Source: JBEKEX01 sp050013615
Lineage (GTDB): Bacteria > Chloroflexota > Anaerolineae > Anaerolineales > Anaerolineaceae
Direction: 5' to 3'
Assembly: GCA_050013615.1 (NCBI GenBank)
Contig: JBEKEX010000026.1
Coordinates: 1 to 17,822 of the forward strand
DNA: 17,822 nt
The notes below the pieces were generated by a model, which searched no databases, was not told where the DNA came from, and saw only the letters and a list, made by a program, of their open reading frames with translations. The position numbers and the translations under genes are program-made. Below, in pieces: positions 7,781-13,664 of the stretch. Positions within the stretch are counted from its first letter, which is position 1. The number at the start of each line of letters is the position of its first letter.

Positions 7781-7855
7781 GTCACTCCTCCTTGAAGGTG
7801 AGGCCGCGATCGAACAACCACTTTATCTTAGCCGCGCCGTTTGATTGTTGCAATG

Positions 7856-7884
7856 AGTATAAAGCAGGAGGCCAAAATAATCAA
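7856..7884 (-). promoter_or_regulatory. Promoter of the DUF4177-like gene
   Basis: On the minus strand, TTGATT (7879-7884) and TATACT (7856-7861) are separated by 17 bases. The predicted start is near 7849, about 70 nt before the ATG at 7780. Confidence 0.7.
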
Positions 7885-7899
7885 ATGAATGACCGGATG

Positions 7900-7932
7900 A
7901 AAATATCCATTACAGGGTAATGGATATTTTTT
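7900..7932. terminator. Palindromic terminator after the DUF1295 gene
   Basis: Perfect 13-bp inverted arms (AAAATATCCATTA, 7900-7912; TAATGGATATTTT, 7918-7930) enclose a five-base loop, with a T-run on both strands (six T on plus, four T on minus). It lies about 90 nt past the stop of the minus-strand DUF1295 gene and should end that operon; the symmetry would let it work both ways. The stem is AT-rich, so its strength is uncertain. Confidence 0.65.
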
Positions 7933-8018
7933 GTCACTTATGGGAATGTGGGTTATGTGGAAATTTTACATGATAAGTCGACTTAATGCCTCGAGATGCT
8001 TATTGCCGGCTTGCAGTT

Positions 8019-8807
8019 CTACGGCTTTTTTTGTTTTGGAAACCATGGGATGAAGGCACTGGTGATAGCGATGTAGCCAGCATATTGAGGTTTTTCTTTC
8101 ATCGATTTTTCCAAAAGCGCCACGCCGGAGACGAACACTAATAAGAAGGTCATCAGAACGGGGCTGAACAGCGTCCACCAAGCTCCGACAGAAAGAGCGA
8201 TCAAATAGAAGCCCCACCATTCTGCCGAGTCGCCGAAGTAATTGGGATGGCGTGTGTAACGCCATACACCGGAATCCAACACTTTGCCCTTGTTGGCCGG
8301 ATCAACCTTGAAACGTGCCAACTGCAGGTCGCCAGTGGATTCGAAGAAGAAGCCGATCAACCAAAGTACGAGTCCTACATAGTCCAATGGCATGAGACCA
8401 TTGTCGATGAAGCTGGATTGAACGGCTACCAGTGGCGCAGAGATAATCCACATGAGCACCCCTTGCAGCAGAAAGACTTGGAAGAAACTTTTCCACCACC
8501 AGCGGCCGGCCGATTCTTGCCGCCACTTGGCATAGCGGTAATCTTCGGGCTTGCCAAAATTGCGCGTGAAGATGTGAGTCGACAATCTTAATCCCCAGAT
8601 CGTAACGATTGCTGACAAGATCAGTTTTCGGACCAAAAAGCCGTCGGGCGCCAAGAAAAAAGTGAACCAATCGGCCACCACGAATCCCAATCCCCAGAAT
8701 ATGTCTACGATGCTGGAGTTTTTCAATGCCAGGCTGGTGATCCATAGAATGGTCATATAGACCAAAATGACCAACCCAGTCAATAAATAGCTGTCCAGAA
8801 AATTCAT
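8019..8807 (-). CDS. DUF1295 family membrane protein (steroid 5-alpha-reductase / isoprenylcysteine methyltransferase-like fold)
   Basis: This 262-residue integral membrane protein has about six or seven hydrophobic segments. The diagnostic C-terminal motif is GVWRYTRHPNYFGDSAEWWG (180-199). The same GxWrxxRHPnY signature is found in DUF1295, steroid 5-alpha-reductase and isoprenylcysteine carboxyl methyltransferase proteins, where it binds the nicotinamide or SAM cofactor. The substrate cannot be read from sequence; a lipid or isoprenoid is likely by family. The start is supported by GAGGAG six bases ahead of the ATG. It follows degV by 15 nt, so the two are co-transcribed, and a palindromic terminator lies downstream. 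Confidence 0.9.
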   Translation of the reverse strand: MNFLDSYLLTGLVILVYMTILWITSLALKNSSIVDIFWGLGFVVADWFTFFLAPDGFLVRKLILSAIVTIWGLRLSTHIFTRNFGKPEDYRYAKWRQESAGRWWWKSFFQVFLLQGVLMWIISAPLVAVQSSFIDNGLMPLDYVGLVLWLIGFFFESTGDLQLARFKVDPANKGKVLDSGVWRYTRHPNYFGDSAEWWGFYLIALSVGAWWTLFSPVLMTFLLVFVSGVALLEKSMKEKPQYAGYIAITSAFIPWFPKQKKP

Positions 8808-8822
8808 GACCTTCTCCTCGTT

Positions 8823-9668
8823 TTATTGTAGGGCACTGACGCACACCACGCCAAGACCGCCCGGGCCAACATGTGCCCCGATCGCCGGGGTGACTTCGGT
8901 GATACGCGGCTCGTAATCCGGTGGCAAGAGCTGCTTTGCCATCTGTTTGAATTCCTCGACATGTGCCATGGCACCGGTGTGGATAATAGCGAACTGCTCG
9001 ATGGGCAGGAACTGCTCGGTGATGATCTCTACAACCCGTTTCATCGAACTTCGAAATGTGAAGGCTTTTTCCAATTTCATGACGCCCTGCCGCATGACCA
9101 AAATGGGCTTTACGTTGAACAATTTTCCAACTTCATATTGGACCAAGGACAAACGGCCGCCACGGTGGAGATAATCCAGCGTATCGGGCAAAGCAAATGA
9201 AACCGTGCGTTGAGCAACATCTTTCACGAGAGCGACGATCTCTTCGAAGGATTTGCCTTGCAATGCAACTTTGGCGGCAGCAAGAGCTTGAAAACCGGTG
9301 CCGAGAGACAGGTTGCCCGAGTCGATCACCTGAATGGGAATATCTTTCACGGCTTCGGCGGCTTTGAGGGCAGCGTTGACCGTGCCGCTGAGGCTGCCCG
9401 CAATGTGGATCGAAAGAATTCCGGTCGCACCCTTATCCGCAAGCGACTGGTAGATTTTTTGGAATACATATAAGCTGGGTGAGGCAGTGGTGGGGAAGGG
9501 AGTGTAGGTGGGCAGGTTCCTGTAAAACTCAGTGCGTGTCAGGTCGATGCCATCCTGATATGTCTTTTCGCCAACGTTGATGCTTACGGGGAGGATGGTA
9601 ATGCCATAGGTTTCAGCATCCGAGGCAAGCAAGTCGCTGGTGCTGTCGGTGACGATTTTGATTGACAT
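8823..9668 (-). CDS. degV: DegV family fatty-acid-binding protein
   Basis: DegV/FakB proteins bind a fatty acid and present it to the kinase FakA for phosphorylation and entry into phospholipid synthesis. The 281-residue length is typical. Family motifs: TDSTSDL (7-13), TTASPS (60-65), GSLSGT (91-96), DSGN (116-119), LHRGGR (167-172), KPIL (187-190) and the C-terminal HVGPGGLGV. These Ser, Thr and Arg/His positions line the carboxylate-binding pocket in the family. No FakA is visible in the window. GGAG lies eight bases before the ATG. It is the middle gene of a three-gene operon with two membrane proteins. Confidence 0.95.
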   Translation of the reverse strand: MSIKIVTDSTSDLLASDAETYGITILPVSINVGEKTYQDGIDLTRTEFYRNLPTYTPFPTTASPSLYVFQKIYQSLADKGATGILSIHIAGSLSGTVNAALKAAEAVKDIPIQVIDSGNLSLGTGFQALAAAKVALQGKSFEEIVALVKDVAQRTVSFALPDTLDYLHRGGRLSLVQYEVGKLFNVKPILVMRQGVMKLEKAFTFRSSMKRVVEIITEQFLPIEQFAIIHTGAMAHVEEFKQMAKQLLPPDYEPRITEVTPAIGAHVGPGGLGVVCVSALQ

Positions 9669-9687
9669 GAGTCATGCTCCATGTTTA

Positions 9688-10032
9688 CTAAAGAACGAGA
9701 ACGACACCGAATAAGATCTCTGCCGCCAGGCTGATGAAATTGGACTGTTCCGTCGATTTATCGAAGACGATTGAAAATGCTCGAACGATGGCGATGCCAA
9801 GGTACATGATGCCCAGCATGATATAAGCTGCCGCGCTATGCAGGATGAAGGGGGCAAGGCCGACGGCAATGAATAACCCGCCCAACACGGCCCGGATCTC
9901 TGAAATGCCACGCGGCCCGTTGGGGGCCAACCCCGTGAAGCCTGTGGTGGAAGCCGGCTTGATCAACGAGAGAAAGCCGGTCGCAACAGTGCCTAATGCC
10001 ATAATGATTTTTATGATGGATAAGATGCTCAT
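9688..10032 (-). CDS. DUF4345-like four-helix membrane protein
   Basis: This 114-residue membrane protein has about four hydrophobic helices (roughly 3-22, 44-65, 67-88, 96-114). The pattern GFTGLAPNGPRGISEIRAVL, then GGLFIAVGLAPF, resembles DUF4345, a family of small membrane proteins of unknown function. The frame extends 19 codons upstream to a TTG, but the ATG at 10030-10032 has AAGG about eight bases ahead and begins just before the first helix, so I chose it. A TTGCTA-17-TATACT promoter lies some 36 nt upstream. It is first in the operon, 19 nt ahead of degV. Confidence 0.8.
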   Translation of the reverse strand: MSILSIIKIIMALGTVATGFLSLIKPASTTGFTGLAPNGPRGISEIRAVLGGLFIAVGLAPFILHSAAAYIMLGIMYLGIAIVRAFSIVFDKSTEQSNFISLAAEILFGVVLVL

Positions 10033-10067
10033 CCTGTATGCCTTCCGAAGGTGATCTTTATAGATAA

Positions 10068-10096
10068 AGTATATGAAAAATGCCAACAAATAGCAA
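10068..10096 (-). promoter_or_regulatory. Promoter of the DUF4345-degV-DUF1295 operon
   Basis: On the minus strand, TTGCTA (10091-10096) and TATACT (10068-10073) are separated by 17 bases, giving a predicted start near 10061, about 30 nt before the ATG. A second weaker TATAAT-like box lies around 10125-10130. Confidence 0.65.
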
Positions 10097-10209
10097 TCCA
10101 GATATTCTTAACTATATACAAAGATTATACAATAAATAATCAATGAATAATATTTCTGGCTTTGACACTTAAGAATGACCATTGTCGTTCTTAATGTTGG
10201 CTATTCTAT

Positions 10210-10302
10210 TTAGATTTCCATTCTTGGACGGTACTGCAACGCTTCTGCCAGGTGCACGGGAGCAATGCTCTCGGCGTTGGCCAGGTCAGCGATTGTGCGG
10301 GA
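10210..10302 (-). pseudogene. comM remnant A (last 30 codons)
   Basis: The minus strand here encodes RTIADLANAESIAPVHLAEA followed by LQYRPRMEI and a stop, nearly the same as residues 477-505 of the intact ComM encoded at 11411-12928. DNA similarity with 11411-11503 is easy to follow by eye and ends abruptly near 10302. A frame of 82 codons (to 10458) runs through it, but its first 50 residues do not match ComM and I do not recognise them. There is no ATPase domain, so this is a fragment of a decayed second comM, not a gene. Confidence 0.85.
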
Positions 10303-10383
10303 GGGTGGCAATACTGCCTGCCATACTGCCGCCTTATCGCGGCCTAACCCATTGACATCACTATCTTTCAGCAAGGCGTGGAA

Positions 10384-10422
10384 CGACACTACCGCCAGAG
10401 TGTCGATTACAACGTTGTAATC
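10384..10422. repeat. Two abutting palindromes
   Basis: A 7-bp stem (CGACACT / AGTGTCG, 10384-10405, eight-base loop) shares its last base with an 18-bp perfect palindrome (GATTACAACGTTGTAATC, 10405-10422). No T-run follows, so a terminator is unlikely. The pair lies between comM remnant A and the HEAT-repeat gene, in sequence with no recognised coding content, and could be a protein-binding site or the end of a lost element. Confidence 0.6.
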
Positions 10423-10463
10423 CCACTCGCACTTTGTGGCACCCTTAACATGTACCATTTTGG

Positions 10464-11081
10464 CTATTTTCTGATTTCCACCCCCAACTTATCCAGCACT
10501 TCTGTCACCCGATCCACGTCTCCATTCTTGTCTTTCAGTGCAGCAAGGAGCTGCCCTACAGCTGCACCACCAATCTCCATTAAAGCGTCCTCCGCCGCCT
10601 GGCGTTCGGATTCACTTTTATTCCTTTCTTTCAGTACGGCAATGAGTGATTCAATATGCACGTCCAATACACTCTTATCTTTTTTCTTATTAGTAGCATT
10701 TATATTTCCATGTTGCAATTGACGCAGTTTCTCCAAGGCTTCCACTACATGTGGACGGGTAAAACTGATGATATCTACGTCCTCGTTGTATTCATCTCGG
10801 GTTGATTCATGGGATATACCAATTGTGCTGATAGTATCTTTCCAGAATTTTTCCCTGAAATTTAAATCTTCCAACACTTTTTCGACTGTTGGTAAACCAC
10901 GACTATCTCCCAAATCTCCCAAGATGATAGCGATCTTCGCCTTGGAAAATAGATCTTCGTGGGGATTGCCCCACTGATAGGAATAGGCTTCTATTAATCC
11001 ATCAACATCGCGTTTCCGTTTTAGGTTTTCGATATTGGGTTTAATCTTCAGCCATTTCCCTAGCGATTTTTGAATATTCAT
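10464..11081 (-). CDS. HEAT-repeat-like protein of unknown function
   Basis: The 205-residue soluble protein is helical and charged. Residues 42-70 (EDLFSKAKIAIILGDLGDSR) and 155-183 (SERQAAEDALMEIGGAAVGQ) have the alternating helix pattern of HEAT/PBS-lyase-type repeats, in which A-x-x-A-L-x-x-I/L-G precedes a second helix (LLAALKDKNGDVDRV). Such repeats are protein-binding scaffolds; no catalytic motif is visible. A long frame continues upstream to 11240, but the ATG at 11079-11081 has AAGGAG eight bases ahead and begins the conserved-looking part. The gene lies between two comM fragments (10210-10302 and 11228-11383), apparently in place of the missing comM segment, so it may be an inserted accessory gene. 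Confidence 0.78.
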   Translation of the reverse strand: MNIQKSLGKWLKIKPNIENLKRKRDVDGLIEAYSYQWGNPHEDLFSKAKIAIILGDLGDSRGLPTVEKVLEDLNFREKFWKDTISTIGISHESTRDEYNEDVDIISFTRPHVVEALEKLRQLQHGNINATNKKKDKSVLDVHIESLIAVLKERNKSESERQAAEDALMEIGGAAVGQLLAALKDKNGDVDRVTEVLDKLGVEIRK

Positions 11082-11227
11082 TTTTATTTCTCCTTTTTCC
11101 TGAATTAGATTATGCAGTCTTATAAGCTTATTGTTGGGTACTGTTTTTGTGCCAGATGCCTGATGTCCTGCTTCACGCGCTCGACGCGACGTTTGGTCTG
11201 AAACCGACATTAAGACGTAAACCCTGC

Positions 11228-11383
11228 GAACCCTGTGCAAAGCCTATTGTTACCGCTTTATCCACCAGCGGCTGGCAAGCACTTCCATCACGCGCATCCC
11301 TAATTCAGGCAATTCATCCAATAAGAATATCCGTAATGAATCAGGGGAATTTCGCTGTGAAGAGGGTCAGTTGCCTCCCCCAC
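11228..11383 (-). pseudogene. comM remnant B (Walker B segment)
   Basis: The plus-strand bases align by eye with 11928-12084 of intact comM. On the minus strand the fragment reads a degraded version of ComM residues 282-334: GGGN, then FLLDELPELGMRVMEVL against FLDEFPEFGQRVLEVL, then after a frameshift QPLVDKAVTIGFAQGS against QPMEDKVVTISRAQGS. An in-frame TGA near the start and the frameshift make it non-functional. It begins some 27 nt beyond the stop of the intact comM. The stretch 11082-11227 between it and the HEAT gene holds no match that I can name. Confidence 0.82.
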
Positions 11384-11410
11384 GATGTTTACGCTACTTA
11401 TTTTGCTATT

Positions 11411-12928
11411 TTATATTTCCATCCTTGGACGATATTGCAGTGCTTCAGCCAGATGAACGGTTGCAATGTTCTCTACGCCAGCCAGGTCGGCGATGGTGCG
11501 CGCCAGCTTGAGTATGCGGTGGTAGGCGCGGGCGGAAAGCTGAAGCTGGTTCATGGCAGATTTGACCAGGCCGCGCCCGGTTTCATCCAACACACAATAT
11601 TTTCGCACCTCGGCGGGGTGCATGTCGGCGTTGCAGGTGATCTGCGTTCCTTTGAAACGGGCGCGCTGTAACTCGCGCGCAGCTTCCACGCGACTCTGCA
11701 CCGCGCTGGAAGCCTCACCCAAGCGGCTGTCGCTCAACTTGTCGTACTCCACGCGCGGAACCTGGATGTGGATATCGATGCGGTCGAGGAGGGGGCCAGA
11801 GATGCGCTTTTGATACTTGGTGACCATTCCCATCGAACAGGTGCAGGGCTTGACCGGGTCACCGTAGTAGCCGCAGGGGCAGGGGTTCATGGCTGCAACC
11901 AACTGAAAATTGGCCGGGAAGGTCAGGCTGCCCTGGGCGCGGCTGATGGTGACCACTTTGTCCTCCATCGGCTGGCGCAACACCTCCAGAACGCGCTGCC
12001 CGAACTCGGGGAATTCGTCTAGAAAAAGCACCCCGCGATGCGCCAGGGAGATTTCGCCGGGGTGAGGCCAGTTGCCCCCGCCAACCAACCCGGCATGGCT
12101 GATGGTGTGATGCGGCGAGCGGAATGGTCTGGCGTGGATGAGGGGGACCTCGGGCGGCAACTGGTCGGCGACCGAATAGATGCGGGTTACATCGAGTGCT
12201 TCGTCGATGGTCATCTTGGGCAAAATGGCGGGCAGGGCGCGCGCCAGGAGCGTCTTGCCGGCGCCCGGCGGGCCGATCATCAAGATGTTGTGTCCCCCGG
12301 AGGCAGCCACTTCAAGGGCGCGTTTGATATGCTCCTGGCCCTTGATGTCGCGGAAGTCAGTCAGCACCCAGATCTCGTTTTCCGGAGCGATGATTGTTTG
12401 CTGGGGACTGATGGTGATGTTGCCGTTCAGATAACCGGCCAATTCTGCCAGGTTGTTGACCGGGATGACTTCGAGGTCGGGGATAAGTGCGGCTTCGGCA
12501 GCGTCGCTTGCGGGCACGAAGATGCGTTTGAAATTTTGCTGGCGGGCCAGAGCTGCCATGGGCAGCACGCCGCGCACATGGCGTACGCTGCCATCTAAAG
12601 AAAGTTCACCCAGCACCATGCTGGATTCCAAACTTTCCATGGGTACTTCGGCCATCATGGCCAACACGCCCAGTGCCATGGGCAGGTCGTAAGAAGGGCC
12701 CTCTTTGCGGACGTCGGCAGGCGCCAGGTTGACGACCACGCGCTTGCGCGGCATACGGTATCCCGCATTTTTAATGGCAGTCTGGACACGCTCGCGGCTT
12801 TCCTGAACGGCAGTATCTGGCAGGCCAACGACCGTCATGCCGCCCAGACCGGATCCGGTATCCACCTCGACTTCGACGATGACGCCGTCCAATCCAACGA
12901 CGGCGCAAGAAAAGACGCGTGCAAGCAT
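11411..12928 (-). CDS. comM: YifB/ComM family AAA+ ATPase (magnesium-chelatase-like)
   Basis: ComM is a hexameric helicase that promotes branch migration when incoming DNA recombines into the chromosome during natural transformation; many non-competent bacteria also carry it. The 505-residue length is normal. Domains: an N-terminal Lon-protease-like fold (ChlI, about 1-170, with MTVVGLPDTAVQESRERV at 31-48), the AAA+ core with Walker A GPPGAGKT (219-226), Walker B VLFLDEF (300-306) and sensor AAMNPCPCG (345-353), a four-cysteine cluster (C350, C352, C362, C364), and a C-terminal ChlI domain ending AEALQYRPRMEI. No ribosome site precedes the ATG and the -10 box ends six bases before it, so the mRNA is probably leaderless. 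Decayed comM pieces lie on both sides. Confidence 0.96.
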   Translation of the reverse strand: MLARVFSCAVVGLDGVIVEVEVDTGSGLGGMTVVGLPDTAVQESRERVQTAIKNAGYRMPRKRVVVNLAPADVRKEGPSYDLPMALGVLAMMAEVPMESLESSMVLGELSLDGSVRHVRGVLPMAALARQQNFKRIFVPASDAAEAALIPDLEVIPVNNLAELAGYLNGNITISPQQTIIAPENEIWVLTDFRDIKGQEHIKRALEVAASGGHNILMIGPPGAGKTLLARALPAILPKMTIDEALDVTRIYSVADQLPPEVPLIHARPFRSPHHTISHAGLVGGGNWPHPGEISLAHRGVLFLDEFPEFGQRVLEVLRQPMEDKVVTISRAQGSLTFPANFQLVAAMNPCPCGYYGDPVKPCTCSMGMVTKYQKRISGPLLDRIDIHIQVPRVEYDKLSDSRLGEASSAVQSRVEAARELQRARFKGTQITCNADMHPAEVRKYCVLDETGRGLVKSAMNQLQLSARAYHRILKLARTIADLAGVENIATVHLAEALQYRPRMEI

Positions 12929-12934
12929 GAGATA

Positions 12935-12963
12935 AGTTTAGATGGTGAGAATGAAAAAGTCAA
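12935..12963 (-). promoter_or_regulatory. comM promoter, predicted leaderless start
   Basis: On the minus strand, TTGACT (12958-12963) and TAAACT (12935-12940) are separated by 17 bases. The -10 box ends six bases before the comM ATG (12926-12928), so the predicted +1 falls on or beside the A of the ATG. No Shine-Dalgarno-like sequence exists in the six-base gap. Confidence 0.68.
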
Positions 12964-12981
12964 ATTTCCAGATGTTCAACC

Positions 12982-13082
12982 TAAGCGGGCTTATAAAAGA
13001 AGGCTGTATCTGAAACGCCGTTGCTGGTCCAGCAAATTTGCCAGGTTCCCACTTTTTTCAGGAACTCGGCCCAAGCCGGTGT
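12982..13082 (-). pseudogene. Decayed 3' end of the methyltransferase gene at 15384-16022
   Basis: About 100 bp match 15385-15485 at roughly 80% identity by eye. Read in the right frame, the minus strand gives AWAEFLKKVGTWQICWTSNG, then VSDTAFFYKPA and a stop, against AWAEFLKKVETWRIHWTSNG and VSDTAFFYKPL in the intact gene. The match stops sharply near 13082, where a comM fragment begins. Confidence 0.85.
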
Positions 13083-13258
13083 TGCTCAACTTTTTAAATT
13101 CTACGCGCAGCACTTGGATTTGGATGTCGACCCGGTCGAGCAGAGGGCCGAAAATGCGTTTTTGATATTTGGTGACCATTCCCATCGAACAGGTGCACGG
13201 TTTGACGGAATCGCCATGGTAGCCGCAGGGACAGGGGTTATGGCTGCGACCAAATAAA
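13083..13258 (-). pseudogene. comM remnant C (sensor/cysteine-cluster segment)
   Basis: This fragment corresponds to ComM residues about 341-400. The minus strand reads NPCPCGYHGDSVKPCTCSMG, then MVTKYQKRIFGPLLDRVDIQ and IQVLRVEFKKLSN. All four cysteines and GPLLDR are kept. One base is missing next to the NPCPCG codons, shifting the frame, so FYLVAAI (matching FQLVAAM) lies in another frame. A 96-codon frame (12991-13281) runs through this piece and, out of frame, into the methyltransferase tail, but it is a chance chimera with no start signal. Confidence 0.85.
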
Positions 13259-13442
13259 AGGAAATAAATTGTAGATCCCAATTTCGAAACAACTAAATAC
13301 GCAAAACACCCTTATATAATATGGGATTGTTAGGCTTAAAATGCATGTCATAGAAGATGATGACCGCTTGCAACCGCTACTTCGAGGGCGCATTAAAATG
13401 CTAATCCAATTGACAATTTATGATGATAAGGCTAAAACATGA

Positions 13443-13636
13443 AAAGTCGCGATAACCTCAAAAAATTGTCCTAGAAGATGTTTTATTCTAACCGGTTCAC
13501 GAGCAGAGGCAAATGGGTTTTCAATTCAAGAGTTAATGGGTCGTGCTGATTTACAGGTTCTAAAATGTTATGTCAAATTAACTGCGGTATTGCACACGGC
13601 CATCCTATCACAGACCTTGTAGATAATAATTTGTAA
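13443..13636 (+). pseudogene. Remnant of a tyrosine recombinase (phage/Xer-type integrase) C-terminus
   Basis: The plus strand contains ANGFSIQELMGRADLQVLKC, then YVKLTA. This matches the integrase pattern N-G-x-x-[FI]-x-[LQ]-x-x-L-M-G-H-[SA]-D-L-Q-V-L-R-R-Y-x-x-L-T; the final Tyr would be the catalytic residue, while the usual His of LMGH is Arg here. After a frameshift the next frame gives AHGHPITDLVDNNL and a stop, like the common AH...PVDNL tail. The N-terminal catalytic Arg and core are gone. The frame is closed by a TGA at 13440. It ends 29 nt before the glycosyltransferase-like gene on the same strand. Confidence 0.72.
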
Positions 13637-13664
13637 TAATATTCGGCGTTCTTAGGAAAGTGGA

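Noticed and set aside
10169..10194. Inverted repeat TTAAGAATGA / TCGTTCTTAA as terminator of the comM remnant
   Set aside because: It has one mismatch and no T-run on either strand, so a terminator call is not supported.
11082..11240. N-terminal extension of the HEAT-repeat gene
   Set aside because: A strong AAGGAG ribosome site stands before the ATG at 11081, and part of the extension overlaps comM remnant B.
12038..12598. Open plus-strand frame of 186 codons
   Set aside because: It is antisense to the intact comM, whose Walker motifs and length are convincing.
12991..13281. A 96-codon frame as a real gene
   Set aside because: It is a frameshifted join of a comM fragment and an out-of-frame methyltransferase tail, with no start signal.
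13341..13442. 33-codon plus-strand frame starting MHVIEDDDRLQPLLRG
   Set aside because: The start vaguely recalls a response-regulator N-terminus, but it is too short and the match too weak; it shares the frame of the integrase remnant after a TGA and is probably decayed sequence.
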